Assembly: GCA_964036155.1 (NCBI GenBank)
Contig: OZ038423.1
Span: 59,783,249-59,847,248 of the forward strand
DNA: 64,000 nt
Direction of reading: 5' to 3'
Source: Diploscapter coronatus
Taxonomy: Eukaryota; Nematoda; Chromadorea; Rhabditida; Rhabditidae
A model generated the notes under the pieces. The model searched no databases, was not told where the DNA came from, and worked only from the letters and a program-made list of their open reading frames with translations. Both the position numbers and the translations under genes were made by a program. Below are positions 33,870 through 46,335 of the stretch, piece after piece; within the stretch, counting starts at the first letter, position 1; the number at the start of each line of letters is the position of its first letter.

Positions 33870-34397
33870 TCTCTATTCCTAGGCCTGAAATTCTTGCATT
33901 ATCCTGATTTTTCTATAACCTTTGAATCTATATAGGTTGTAACGGTCCGTTTTGCAATTCATCCAAGGCAAGAATAGAAAGATCATTCCATTGAACATAG
34001 TATTATTATCAGTCTGGTTTGAAAATTTTTCTTATATCAAATCAAAAATCTTACGAGTTCTTATCAAACAGCATGCACGCATGACATCAATTTTCAAAAC
34101 AATAATCTATCAAAGTTGAACGTTAAAGTAATAAATCTTTGCGAAAATCAATAAAAAAAAATAATCTGAAGTAACGGAAAACAGTGAAACAGAATCGATA
34201 GATGAAAATTTATGAGACTGGTTTTTTTCGACTCTCCAAACATTTACCGAAATGGTCACGTTTCTGCACTTGCAAGCTAGCAAAACGCTATAAAATACGG
34301 TTTTTAAAGCAGTTCCCAATGAAAGGAATAATGTGAACGTTGTTTTTGATATGTGACCATCTATCATAGTTAATACGATGTTATTGAATTTCAGGAT
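33870..34397. other. Intergenic upstream of the MFS gene
   Basis: Divergent promoter space between the MFS gene (-) and the small candidate gene (+). The 97-codon minus frame at 34110-34403 has no splice or family support. Nothing else seen. Confidence 0.5.
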
Positions 34398-34622
34398 ATG
34401 CAATTTTTCTGTTTCACATTTATGTCATTAGCGTTATTCACTCTGAGTTTGATGGTAAGGGTGAATAGACATTTTTGACAATGTTAAAAAATGCGAAAGA
34501 GATTTTCTTCATAAATTTGATAAATTTTTTGTCAGAAATTTATATTGCTCATTTGCGAGAAAGTCGATTTTTGTAGTTATTTACAAGCTATTTTGCAATT
34601 GAATAGTATGTTGCATGACTGA
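34398..34622 (+). CDS. Candidate 47-residue secreted or membrane peptide, two exons
   Basis: An acceptor TGAATTTCAG is followed two bases later by ATG (34398). Exon 1 (34398-34454) codes a hydrophobic leader MQFFCFTFMSLALFTLSLM and ends at a good donor GTAAGG; exon 2 (34536-34622) starts after TTTTTTGTCAG in phase and gives KFILLICEKVDFCSYL and a short tail, then TGA. Repeat copy B starts about 40 bases after the stop. No family recognised. Splice signals and leader argue for a gene; the short length and hydrophobic mature part argue for caution. Confidence 0.28.
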
Positions 34623-34664
34623 ACCAAGGCAAAGGTGTGGTTTGGCAGTCCCTAAAGAAATGAT

Positions 34665-34885
34665 AAAGGTTGAAGAACATTTGAAATTAACGATTTTTCG
34701 GATTTTTCAAAGTTTTATTTGCTAAAGCTAGATCACCAAGACTTGTTGACGAGTAAAATAATCAGCTCATAGATACTAAAAGCAAATGTTCTGATAAAGT
34801 AGGGAGAAATTTTACCTAGCCCACAAAAATATAGGGAGAAATTAGAATATTGATTTCTTGAAACCCGACATCAAGTAAAATCAAA
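34665..34885. repeat. Dispersed direct repeat, copy B
   Basis: Same orientation as and nearly identical to 14575-14804, 20 kb away. Copy B lacks the long G run and the flanking hairpin. Lies between the MFS gene and ogdh-1. Confidence 0.85.
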
Positions 34886-35207
34886 TTTTCGATCTGATAC
34901 TAGGAAAAACGAATAAAGTTAGCATTTTACTGATAAAAAACAATATCTTGACAAAATTCAATCGATTTTTTATCATGAAAGATGCTTCAAGCATGAAATT
35001 TTCAATGTGTGATTCATAAGTAAAAAGACAAAGTTCACCGAAATTTTTAGTAATTTCTTTCTCTTGCACTTGTATCTTATTCTAGTTGAGGATTATCGCT
35101 CAATTTGAGGGTTGAACGAGTACTTTTATTTCAGGAAAATGGAGCGAGAGAGAGATAGGAGAAAAGTACTAAATTTTTAAAACAAAAGTACTCCCGGCCC
35201 AGTTGGT
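34886..35207. other. 3' flank of ogdh-1
   Basis: AT-rich. Minus-strand AATAAA at 35125-35130, 78 bases past the ogdh-1 stop, is the likely poly(A) signal. Nothing else seen. Confidence 0.5.
35125..35130 (-). terminator. Poly(A) signal of ogdh-1
   Basis: AATAAA on the minus strand 78 bases after the stop codon at 35208. Confidence 0.5.
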
Positions 35208-38200
35208 TTAGGCTTTGAATCCTTCGAGCTTCGGCTTGGGGACGTCGAACGTCACGGACATCATCTCCTTCTGCTCCTGCATGTGCGTGTACTTGTTTCC
35301 TGTAGCTGGAGAGGCCGACGGATGGCGACCCGCGTATCTGAAAATTAGAAATTTTATCGACTAAGCTATTTATCCATATTCAAATTGACAAAGTGTTATT
35401 GGAGTCAATAACTGATTTTTTCAGCAGGCAATGGAATTTCACTAACACCAATCACCTCACAGTAACCTCTACTAATACAATTTTAAATATGCCGATTTTT
35501 GCCAAAAATGCAACCCCCATTTGATCAATTACGTCATTGGACCTACGTGATGGCTCGTCCATCGACCTTGAGGAGGCTGTTGAATCGCGGCTGGACGAAG
35601 CCCCACGCGCCCATGTTCTTGTGCTCCTCCTGGGCCCAGACCAACTGGGCGCCCGGGTAGCGGCGGGCTTCTTCCTGGAAGAAAGCATTTTTTGAGATCA
35701 AAAATTTGACAAAATAGATCAATCTCACCTGAATCAGATCGTAGGGGAAGGGGGAAATCTGCTCGATGCGGCAAATCGCAGCCAGCTTCTCCATGCCGAG
35801 GTGCTTACGGGCGCTCACCAGGTCGTAATAGACTTTGCCTGAAGAAAATTAGCGTAATTAAAAATAGATGTTTAAAAATTCCAAAATAACATTATCGAAA
35901 AATTGAGCATTTTCTAAGAAAGTCTCTACCATCTCAATGTAAAGCTAGAGTTCTTCTTTCATTTCGAATAGAAATGGTTAAATTCGAAAAATAAACATGA
36001 AAAGATGTCAAAATTATGTGACGAGGGTGTAAAAATTGAAAATCCCACCTGTACAGAAGATGACTCTCTGCACGTTGACGGGATCGTGGCTGGGTTCTCC
36101 CTGAAATCAATCAATTTTGTTAAAAAATAAGAAACAATTCTCCTGAATTATACCTGCTCGAAGATGACCCTTCTGAAGCCGGTTCCAGGCAAAAAGTCCT
36201 CGACGGGCGATCTCGCGGCCGGGTGACGCAGCAGCGACTTGGGCGACATGACGATCGCCGGCTTACGGAATGGCATTATTACCTGCAAAATGTTGACACT
36301 TCTACCCTTTTCTAAAAATCTATTATCACAAAAACTAGCTTTTCAAAAGAAATCGCACTTTTTCCTTAATTTTATATAAAGCGTTACTTTTCAGAAGATG
36401 CATTTTAAGTAAAGATAAAATTTGTCCACTTTGAAATCCTACCTGTCTTCTCAGCAGATGGAAAATGTTCGCGGGGGTGGAGCAGTTTGCGACGATCCAA
36501 TTCGTGTCATGCAGTTGCTGAGCCTCGAAAGTGCCTCCGAAAGCTACCTTCTGAAATTTTTGAAAAACTCATATTTTCTCATAAAAATAATATGAGTTTT
36601 GCAAAAAAGTTTAATCCAATACTTTTCCTCTTTTACAATAACTTCTTTCCCATGAAAAGTATTTATGGTTTTTTAAATTTAAAAAAATAAAAATAAAAAA
36701 CTAGCCTCCAGATTGATCTCATCGTCCTCGTTGCACATTTGGAGGAATCGCTCTGGCCTTGCGGATGAGTGTTCAGGGCCCATGCCTTCGTAGCCGTGCG
36801 GCAGCAGCATGACTAAGCCGGATTGGCGGATCCACTTTGATTGACCTGGAAAAATTTTGGTAAGTCAAAAATCATGTTAAAATTTTTCAATTTTATACAT
36901 TTTTAGGACATTTGTTGAGTTCCTAAAAGTTAGTAAGATAGTCTTAAGGAAGAAGAAGATCAAAATAGCACGTGATTAGAGACATGACTACCCATAACAG
37001 TTCGAGTCTTCGATTTTTGAATTATCATTTGAAATCTTGCCCGAAGAAATGAACTGATCGATGACGCATTGAGCGGTGTTGGAGAAGTCGCCAAACTGGG
37101 CCTCCCAGATTACGAGCGAGTTTGGATCCACCATCGAATAGCCTGGAAAGAATTTCAATTAACCTCCTAATTTGTCATCAGTTTGTTTCACCCAATTCGA
37201 ACCCAAGCACTGCGTATTCAGACAGAGACGAGTTGCAGACCGTATACTCGGCCTGTCCCTCCATCAAATCGTTCAGGGGGTTGTAGATCTAAAGTTTTCA
37301 ATTTTCCAAAGGTATGCCAATGTTCAGATAAATTTATCTTTTGTTAATCCCAACCTTCTGATCAACTTTCTGGTCGTGCAAAACGTGGTGCCTGTGCGAG
37401 AAGGTTCCTCTCTCCACATCCTGAAAAAAAAACTTAAAATAAAAAACATGTATTCACTGTGAAACTAATTCAGGCTAAACTTCTTATACTAAATTTGATA
37501 TAGAACTTTGTGTGAATACTGAGTGGGCTTTATTCGAGTAACCCGTGAAAATACCTGTCCGCTCAATCTGACGTGATTTCCTTCCTTCAGCAGGGATCCG
37601 AAGGCCAGCGCTTCTCCGCAGGCCCAATCCAACGAGTTGTCTTTCAGCATCTGCTTCCTGCCTTTCAGGGTTCTCTCCAATCCCTTGTGCAGGTTGAAGC
37701 CCTCTGGGTACGAGGAGAATTTGTCGATGATCTGATCGGTGTTGTCCATTTCGATGCCCGTCGAGGGAATCTACAAATTTCAGCTTAATTAAATAAGTTT
37801 TCGGGAAAAAATGCTACAATTGTAGCAGAGTATTTTCTCTCAAAGTTGCGAAGTGATTACTTCCCTTCTAAATACTATAAATTTTTCTTGTTTTTCATCG
37901 TTTTCGAGAAAAATTTCTCGGTTTACAATTTTCAGAAGCTGAAGGAGAAATATAATAGCCAAAAACCAACCTTGAGCGGGTCTCTCTTCTTGAAGAAGTC
38001 GTCCCAGGGCGAGTCGAGCCAATCGCGGTTTCTCACGTACGTCACCTTCTGCGCGTTTTCGTAGGCATCCTCCAGAATTGCGCCGTATTTGGTGAGCTCT
38101 TCCTGAAATTAGTTGCTTTAGTTAAGCATTTAATTACTCTAGTTATCCAAATTTGATTACCTTGACGTATTGCTCAGTCGCCACTCCTTCCGTCAGAATT

Positions 38201-41200
38201 TTCTCCTGGTATTTCTCGAGGGCCGTTTTGGTCTGTTTGATTCTCTGGTACATGAGAGGCTGTGTGAACATGGGCTCATCCAACTCGTTGTGACCGTGTC
38301 TGGAAACTTTTAACGTTTAAAAAATGCTTAACAAAATTTGATAGTGCTTTTCCAAAAGGATAAATTTGTCAAAATGTCGTTTTAAACGATTTTTTCCCAC
38401 GTCATTTGTACCAAGTACGCCTTAAACATCGAATTTTTAAATACCGTACCTTCTATAGCAGACCAAGTCGATGATAACGTCCTTCTTGAAGGTCTTCCGC
38501 CAGTCTAAAGCCAATAGTTTTAAATTCTATCCAATTTTGTCATCTCTGATCTGAATTTAGTACCTGACGCCACATTGCAGACATGCATCACGGCTTCTGG
38601 ATCGTCGACATTCACATGGAAAATCGGACAGCCCACAACACGGCCAACATCTGTACAGTAGGGCGAAGAACTGCAACAATTACGGTAGAATTCTTTCTTC
38701 TTATAATTTCTATTTCTACAGGAAATTTGAAAGGAAAGCTTGAGATTTATCAAATTTGAGTGCAAACAGCTGGTTTTCACATTGGTTTCCTTGAAAAATT
38801 GGATTTTGACAAAGTTAGCATCAAACTTCATCTACTCTTTACCGGGAGCTTCTCGGATCCGTGGTGAAGCCGATCTGATTGTTGACGACGATGTGAATCG
38901 CTCCATGAGTGGTGTAGGTGGGCAGGTCGTCCAGGTTGAAGGTTTCCATCACGACGCCCTGAAAATAAGCCATTTTTATTCTTTTTAGAAAATGAACATT
39001 TTGCAAAATTATTGTCACGCTTTCATATTCAAATTTCATGAAAAAAGCAAGCAAGTCTACTTTTTGAAAGTGTATTCTAATGTCTCTAACCTGTCCTGCA
39101 AAAGCGGCATCGCCGTGCAGAAGGATTGCCATCGCTCTATCGCACTTTTTGTCGCCAGCATAGAAGGCTTCGGCCCTGACTTTGCCCATCACAATCGGGT
39201 CCACCGCCTCCAAATGGGACGGATTCGCTACCACGGCGATTTTCACCTGACGCTGGGATTGCCGATTCAGACGCTCAATGCAAACTCCGAGATGGTACTT
39301 CACGTCACCGGATCCTAAACAAACAAAACGTGTTAAATTATTCCAATTTAATTTTTCATTTTCAAGGAAGAAGCAATCGAAAAATGATCATGAAACTATT
39401 TTCCAAGTTGGTAGTTTTGTACATTTAAAGGTAGTTATTTAAAGCCAGCTATTCCAGTCCAATTAATTGAGTAACTAAAAAGATAGTTACCCTCATCAGC
39501 CGGCTCCAAAGTAGAGAACTGCGACAGAATGGTTGACAGAGGCTGTCTGCAAACATTCGCCAGAACGTTCAATCGACCCCTATGCGGCATTCCAATCACG
39601 AAGGAGTCCACTCCGAGCGAAGAGGAAGAATCGATCACCTTAATTAAGGTAATTAAATCGAAATAGTTGGGGTAATTAGGTCTCTAATTGTGATAATTAC
39701 CTATAATAGTCTAATAAGAAAAAATGTAAAACTCGAGTTGAATAGAACTTGTCGATTTGAACAAAAGCTTGGAATTTTCTAAGTAGCATTTTTCATTTCA
39801 AGAAAACAAACCTAATCAACTATTTACTTAGGGTAATTAATCAACTCCTTGAACTACCTGTTTAATTGCCGGAATCAGCACTTCGCATCCCTCGAGACCG
39901 AATCTCTTTTCCGAAGGCCATTTCTTCGCAAGGAACTCCTCGAATTTCGTCGAACGGATTAGACGCTTGAAGAGAACCTGAAAAATTAATTTATTTTCAT
40001 TTAAAAATCATTATTTTCAGAAAATATTCCTTACTGTAAAAAATATTTTGAAAAATTTAAATAAAACTACCTTCTTCTGATCATGAGACAGTTCCGTCAC
40101 CCTGGGTGCCTCGAAACGTCTGCAATCATACACATTACTTTTCAAAATTCGTCTTAAGTTCAAAACTTGAATGAATCCAAAAATTTCAACAGGTGCCAAG
40201 ATTAGCCCAGAGGTGGGAAAGCAAATTTTTGAATTGGGTACCTTCGGATCCAGTCCTGCTGCTCCAGATTATTCAAGTGCATGTACTCGATGCCCGTCGT
40301 GTTGCAGTAGATTTCCTAGAAAATGAATTGTTTCTTAAACTTCTATCTAAAATTTGATTTTTTTTAAGTTGAAATTTATTGATGAAAAATTAAGAAAATA
40401 AACGAATTGAATTTTTACTGAAAGAAATAGAAAAAGTAAGCATTTTTGGATTTCAAGAATTCAACCAAAATAAAGAAATAGTTTTACCTTCAAACGTTTC
40501 ATGATCTCTCTCAGAGTCATCGACTGCTTCTCGGAGATGAACGTCGTCGGGGGCAGGAGGAATTCTCTGTCCAAGTCCCTTTCACCGAATCCGTAGAAGG
40601 ACAATTCGAGCTCTGAAAGGAGACATATGAAATTCCACAAGTATGTAAAGGGATATACAAGAGGACATATCGAATCTCATTTTATACCTGGAGGAATGGT
40701 ATCATCCAGATCAGCACTGTTGATTCCGAGAGGATCGAGGTCAGCTATGTTATGGCCACGGGTCTGAAAAATATATTTTTTAATTTAAAGAAAAAATCTT
40801 AAAAATTACAAAAATCAGAATTTTTGGTACAAAATTGACACGGCAAAAAATGTCCTATTTTTCAAAATAAAAAAAAACCTGATACGATCTGATGAGTAGC
40901 TGAATTTTCAGATGGTCCGAGATGGTTTGGATTGAGCCGTCCAATTTGGGGGCTGCCGAAACCGCCCTGAAAATTGGCATAAATTAAAAAAAAAGATAAA
41001 ATTCTAATAATTTTTTTCTAATTTTCTTATCATCCTAAAAATTTAAGATAAAAGAGTTCCCTACCCTTGAGGAACTGTCCCAATTGCACTCCCGACGAAA
41101 GCTCCCAATGCGGCTGAGGGTGGAGACTGGAAGGCCTGTCCCGGACCGGCACCCGCCTCGATGTTCCGGAAATACGCGTCCCACGAAGCGTGCACAGACG

Positions 41201-41847
41201 ACGGATCGTGCTGCCACGCCGCGTACATCTGCAAATGCTCCCAATCGAATTTTGTGCAGGAATTTTCAAGATTTAAATGAAAATGTCCCCAATTGAAACA
41301 TGTATACAGGAGTTTTAAAAAATGCGAACTTTAGAAAATATTCCCAATTTTAGTTAGGAAATAAAATGGGCAATTAATGTTTGTAGAGAAGTTTTATTTT
41401 CTACCTGCTCGATGTAAACCGAAGTAGTGCCATTCATGAAGGGCTCATGCTTCACCGTCGCTGCGGCAGCAGATTGCTTGCGGACCTGAAAAATCTCGTA
41501 ATTCTTCAAGAATATGCTAATTTTACTAAAAACTATGTAAAGAGTGTTTTCATTCTCTTCGAAGTTTCTCCAGGAATTCGGGAAAAACTAGTAATATCCA
41601 ATTTTCTCATTTTTGAGAAAGAAAAGTTACAGTAATCTTTAAGTTTTCGGAAAAGTAGATCCTTCAGAGAATAGAAGAATAACTGGCAATGTTTATCTTT
41701 CTTTCTTTCATTCAAAAATTAGCATACCTGAGTAGCAAGTGGCTGTACGGGCGGGGCTGCTTTCACGGAGGCAGCTCTAAGCGCGGCGACTTTCGACGCA
41801 GTACGGCTTGGCGACGCCAGTCGACACAGAAGACCGGCACGATGCAT
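35208..41847 (-). CDS. ogdh-1: 2-oxoglutarate dehydrogenase E1, mitochondrial
   Basis: Thiamine-diphosphate E1 of the 2-oxoglutarate dehydrogenase complex: decarboxylates 2-oxoglutarate and passes succinyl to E2 in the TCA cycle, mitochondrial matrix. About 1,020 residues, the usual size. The ATG at 41847 gives a basic, Arg/Ser-rich targeting leader ([19 protein letters not shown]). Then the N-terminal E1 segment ([15 protein letters not shown]), [13 protein letters not shown], the ThDP site ([82 protein letters not shown]), and the transketolase-like C-terminal half ([55 protein letters not shown]), ending PKLEGFKA. Many short exons with CTGAAA-type acceptors on the minus strand. A Leu/Met-rich alternative-exon pair typical of Ca regulation was not resolved. 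Neighbours are unrelated. Confidence 0.96.
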
Positions 41848-42798
41848 CACTGGAGACGCACACTGGGGTCAGCGAATCGTTCGACGGATCAGTTATTACC
41901 TGAAGCATACGGTATTTGTTTTCGAGAGAAATTGAAAAATACGAGTTTTAGAAGAGTTTTTGAAAGTACGAGGATTTTTTTAAACAAAATACCAACTCAC
42001 CGAGTGAGAAAAGAGGTAATAAACAATTTTTGAAAAGTCGGAATTTGAAATTTTCGAGAAAATACGAATTTTCAAAGATCGCCAGAAATCGCTGATCAAC
42101 TTTTCTTCAGTGAGTCAAGGGACCGAGAACAAAACCGATTCTCTATTGAGCATGATTTCCGATTTGAGCATATAAACTGTAAAATCCCTCAAACAGTAAA
42201 AGTGCTTCTTTCAAGATTTTGCACTTTTAAAGTCCAAAATTTAGAAATGCTTCAAACCAACAGAGAATCTTCAAAAAAATAAAAATCAACTTTTTGAAGA
42301 AAAAATTATTTTAAAAAACCCGAAAAATCGGCTTCCGGTTCAAGAAAAGAGAAATAGAGAGATGGGCGGTTCTCAATGAGTCGCTCAAACACAGCTGGCC
42401 CCAAAGCACCCTATGGGCAGTTGCGTAAGTGCACATGCGAGAGAGATAGCATGGGAAAAGAGAGGGCGAAAGAAAGAGAAAAATGAGAGAAAGAAAAAGG
42501 AAAGAAATGAGGGAATATTGAATTCTTCGCTGCAGCAGCATTTTTTCACGTTGTACTTTCTTCATCAGAGACCTAATAGATCTTATCAAGAGTAGTTTGT
42601 TTCAGATAACTGGAAAAAAATTTACATTAAAGGTTAGACACCAAAATTTGTGAGCCCAAAAATTCTCCTTTGTCAAAGGGTTTCGTCATCAAAGTTTGCC
42701 ATTGAATTTTTCCTTCTCCCTCTCCAAACCTTGCTTTATTTACTTTTCCTTTCTTCCCCCACTCTTTGCCATTGCTAACCTTGCCAAACCTCCAAACT
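41848..42798. other. ogdh-1 promoter region
   Basis: Upstream of ogdh-1 on the minus strand. Contains a GA-rich block at about 42340-42520 (CT-rich on the ogdh-1 strand), like the blocks before other genes here. No gene supported; frames such as 42311-42589 are low-complexity. Confidence 0.5.
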
Positions 42799-43076
42799 AT
42801 GGATAAATCTTATTCGCCCCAGCCCAATTATGTGAGTTATTTGCCCTAATTAAATATTAATTACCCTACTAGTTATCTTTCAGTTTGTCACCTCTCCCTC
42901 TAACACAACTTTCGGCTCGAAAAATGGTGATTTTTTTTTTTAATTTGACTTTTGGCAAAAAATCAGGATTAGATGAAACCCGAACCGACCCTAATGTGTT
43001 GGTAATTATCAGAACCACTACCACTACACGACGTACCCAAACTCTACGTCCTGTTAGATCTCAAACCTTCGTTTGA
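42799..43076 (+). CDS. Candidate small three-exon orphan gene, about 61 residues
   Basis: Exons 42799-42831, 42884-42926 and 42967-43076 join in phase with consensus sites (GTGAGT donor; TTATCTTTCAG acceptor; AAATCAG acceptor). The product starts MDKSYSPQPNY, continues VTSPSNTTFGSKN and ends in a Thr/Arg-rich basic tail (RTTTTTRRTQTLRPVRSQTFV). AATAAA lies 17 bases after the stop (43093-43098). No signal peptide and no family recognised; Arg-rich end suggests nucleic acid binding or a protamine-like role, but that is guesswork. It lies on the opposite strand to both neighbours (ogdh-1 and rfc-3). The tiny introns and close poly(A) signal support it; the short length keeps doubt. Confidence 0.42.
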
Positions 43077-43092
43077 ACATTCAATTTTTCAA

Positions 43093-43098
43093 AATAAA
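43093..43098 (+). terminator. Poly(A) signal of the small orphan gene
   Basis: AATAAA on the plus strand, 17 bases after the stop of the candidate gene ending at 43076. Confidence 0.4.
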
Positions 43099-43213
43099 TA
43101 GTTTACTGATAAAACGTAGTTCCTGAGATCATCTTACAGACAAAAAAATGAAAAACCGTAAGAGATGATGAAAAACAATAACTTCTTAGCCCAGAATACG
43201 GTCAAAAATCGGT

Positions 43214-45224
43214 TTAAGTTTTGTGGATTCTGCAGTAGAGCTCCATGAAGGCGGCGACGAAGGCTTCCAAGTGGAAAATCGCTTTGGAGCCCTTGCAAAG
43301 TCTGGAAATTTTGAATAATAGAAAAATAAAGTTTTTTTTTTTTTTTAAATTACCTATGCTGATACTCGGCCGCCAAATGAATGACCTCGACTTTAGCTTC
43401 AGGGCGGCAAGCGGGAAGCAGCTCACGAATCAGGGTCTGAAAATTAAAGACCAAATATATATATATAAATAAAATCAGACAATTTTAATAATTAAAATAT
43501 ATGGAAGGTAATTTTAAAAATGTCAAAATACCGAGAAAATGATGTTACTGGGAATGCACCTGGAGAGAACTTCGTAGAGGCGTTCGCGGACCTGAAAATT
43601 AGATCTTTTAATTAATTTAGTTTTATTTTTTCAATTAAAAACCCCACCTTCAGAAGAGTCTCGTTATTCTGTGTCTTGAGGATCATGCCAGCCGTTTCGC
43701 GAAGGTAGAGTTCCCAGTCGGGTTCGACGATCTGAAAAGTTTGCATAAATTTTCAAACAATAGAAAATTGAAATAAAATTTAAAAAATAATCATTTCTCT
43801 AACCGTCATGCCTTCCTTCAATTTCTGCTCTCTCGCCGCGAGTGTTTCCGTCATCAGGAGCGCACGGCGCAGGTTACCGTAGGATTTTTCGGAGATCTAA
43901 AAATTAATATTTTAAAGACAATTTTATAGAAAATAAAAATACCTCCATCAGAAGCTTCGGAGTGACGTCATATTTCTCCTTTTTCACGACTCTTTCCAGG
44001 ATAGCTTCGATCTGAAAGATTAAAAGTTAAAAGCAAATAAAATCGTTTAAAAATAACCTCCTCAGTTGGTGGAGCACTCACTCTGACGGCCATGCACCTG
44101 GATCTCAGAGGGTCGATAACTCTGCTTAGGGATTCGCAGCTAAAAATAACATTTTTTAATTTGAACTTTTTTAAAAATAACCTCAAAATGAGCCTGCAAG
44201 TCCTGGAGTACTTCTCCATAGTTCTTCTGAGAGCGTGTTGAGCGTCCCTGGTCAGGGTGTCCACTTCGTGAAGAACGACGACTGAAAAGAAATTTAAAAA
44301 ATTAAACGTTTAAAAATCGGAAAGTTCAGTTGTTTTCACTTTTCTAGCACTACTTGGTTCAAGAAAAACCATGAATTTTCCAAATTTGAAAATCGAAATT
44401 CTAAAGGAAATTTTAAAAATAAATAAATCAAAATTCGAGAAAAACGAACCTTTGAACGGTTTCTGCTTTTCGGAGTCGATTTGACTGAACTGAGCCATTT
44501 CCTTGATGACGTCCTGCACGACGATTCTGTCGTAATTGCCGACGTCTCTAAAATAAAAAAAATCAAAAGGTAAAAATATCGCATCCAATAAACTTCGTAC
44601 TTTTCCAAAAAAAAAGTTGATAAAGAAAAATATTAAAATTGTAAAAAATAAAATTAAAAAAAGCTACCCCGGCGCCAACTCGATGTGGTAGTTGCTGTTG
44701 ACAGTTTGGAGGTCGAGTTTTCTGTTCGAAGGCGTCGTGAACGTCTTCGTCACGAGGGTGGTCCTCTCGACACCAGAGCCGTAGAGCTCTCTGAATGCTC
44801 ATTTTGTTTAATGTTCCTGAATTTCCATTTTGAAACCAGGTCTAAAAATAATGATACAGCTAGGCATTTTTCTGATTTCATATTCTCCAAAATTTTTAGA
44901 ATACAAGCCATATTTCATCATAGAATTTTCTAAATTCCCTTGTTCATTTCAGAAGAAATGCATCAAATTAAAAATATGTAATATTTCTTAGAAAATAAAA
45001 ACTCCGACTTCAAGATGCAGTTGATTCTCGTCTTCTTTCCCGCTCCACTAGGTCCATAGACCAGCAAATGGGGGAAGTCTTCTCGAGCGACGATCGATTT
45101 CAGGATCTCGGTCTGGAAATTAATTTGTATTTTGAAATTTTATTTACTCGACTCTTACCAAATCATTATTGTAGTCCAATTTTCCAATCTCCCTCGGGCG
45201 GTATTTGTCGACCCAGAGTGCCAT
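43214..45224 (-). CDS. rfc-3: Replication factor C subunit 3 (clamp loader)
   Basis: AAA+ subunit of the RFC clamp loader, which opens PCNA and loads it at primer ends in the nucleus. The ATG at 45224 (just after TTTTAG, a trans-splice-type acceptor) gives [18 protein letters not shown]. Walker A is [10 protein letters not shown], identical in type to animal RFC3; then [34 protein letters not shown], Walker B region [46 protein letters not shown] with the SRC arginine finger, and the C-terminal collar ([30 protein letters not shown]). About 350 residues, normal length. It lies only 152 bases downstream of FMC1 on the same strand, so it is probably the second gene of an operon. Confidence 0.95.
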
Positions 45225-45326
45225 TTTTCTAAAATTTTAAAAAATCAGGAAAAAACAACTAAAAATAAAAGAAATCCCACCGGATTAAACGGTAAAAATA
45301 AAAAATGTAGAGCAAAATTGTAAATT

Positions 45327-45332
45327 TTTATT
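45327..45332 (-). terminator. Poly(A) signal between FMC1 and rfc-3
   Basis: AATAAA on the minus strand, 45 bases past the FMC1 stop and about 100 before the rfc-3 start: the spacing of a nematode intercistronic region. Confidence 0.55.
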
Positions 45333-45376
45333 CCTAAAATCTAGAAAATCCGTTTTTCTAAAAAAATACAAATATT

Positions 45377-45970
45377 TTATTTCCTATTCGGCAATTGCAA
45401 ACCGACGAGTTTCGCAGATTCTTCGACCGATTTTTCGCCGCCTTTGTACCGATTTTGGAGATCGATCAGGCGACGAGTGCTGAAAGTTTTCTACCCTAAA
45501 AGTTATATTTTTGAAAATTTTCTTTAAAAAATCAACTTTTCTGTCGATATTTTCTAAAACTTTTCAATAAAAAATGATATTTTTAGAAAAAATGTCTTTT
45601 TAAATACCTAGTCAAATAAGTTGCATACAAATCGGTCACTCTTTGCGCTTCGTAGGGGGCTTTAGAGAAGATTTTCTGAAATCAAATCCATCATTTTCCT
45701 AACTCAGGGGCATTTTTTAACAGAATTTCTAAAATGTAAAAGAATACCAAAATTTTTGCTAAAGGAAGCCTTAGAAAGGGGTTAAGCTTATGAATTCAGT
45801 ACCTGGGTGATTTGATGATCCCTCATCTGATCGACCAGGTACTTGTACTGGGGGGAGTTGCGAGAGAAGGTCTGAATTTTTTGTATTTATTTAAATTTTT
45901 TCTAATTCACCTTATCACATTGTCTCAATTCCTTGACAATCTGCTTGAAAGCTTTCAAAGAGACCGACAT
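45377..45970 (-). CDS. FMC1: FMC1-like ATP synthase assembly factor
   Basis: About 99 residues in four exons (45970-45911, then near 45870, 45680 and 45480). Product begins MSVSLKAFKQIVKELRQ, then NSPQYKYLVDQMRDHQIT, YEAQRVTDLYATYLT and RYKGGEKSVEESAKLVGLQLP. The GERSVEESAxLVGLxLP block is the strongest mark of animal FMC1 (C7orf55); the rest follows the LYR-like helical pattern. FMC1 helps assemble the F1 sector of mitochondrial ATP synthase with ATPAF2. Start chosen at 45970, 15 bases after a TTACAG acceptor. It is the likely first gene of a two-gene operon with rfc-3; the His-rich gene further upstream ends 366 bases away. Confidence 0.86.
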
Positions 45971-46335
45971 GTGTTTGGTTAATGTCCTGTAATTAACGTA
46001 GTTGGGGCAATTAAGCGAGATAACTGGGGTAATTAGTTCAAAAATTGAAAGAAACTCAAACCGAAAATCGAAAAAGCGCGAAAATGGAAGTCTATTTTCA
46101 TGTGTTAGTCTTATGTTTACACCCTCCGTAAGAGTGAATTTTCGTTGGCAAAAATTCCGTTTCTTCAAAGTTCAAATATTTTTCAAGCAAATCTCAACTT
46201 TTTTTAAAGTTTTAAAAGAAGAAAAGTAACAAATAGGCTTTATTTTCCATCAAAATAAAGAAAAATATCTATCTGAGGTTAAAAATGCAAAAATCTGAGA
46301 AGACATTTTAAAAACCGAGCTCGGAAAATAAATTT
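45971..46335. other. Spacer, His-rich gene to FMC1
   Basis: Minus-strand AATAAA at 46239-46244 (3' end of the His-rich gene) and the TTACAG acceptor before FMC1. Nothing else seen. Confidence 0.5.
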
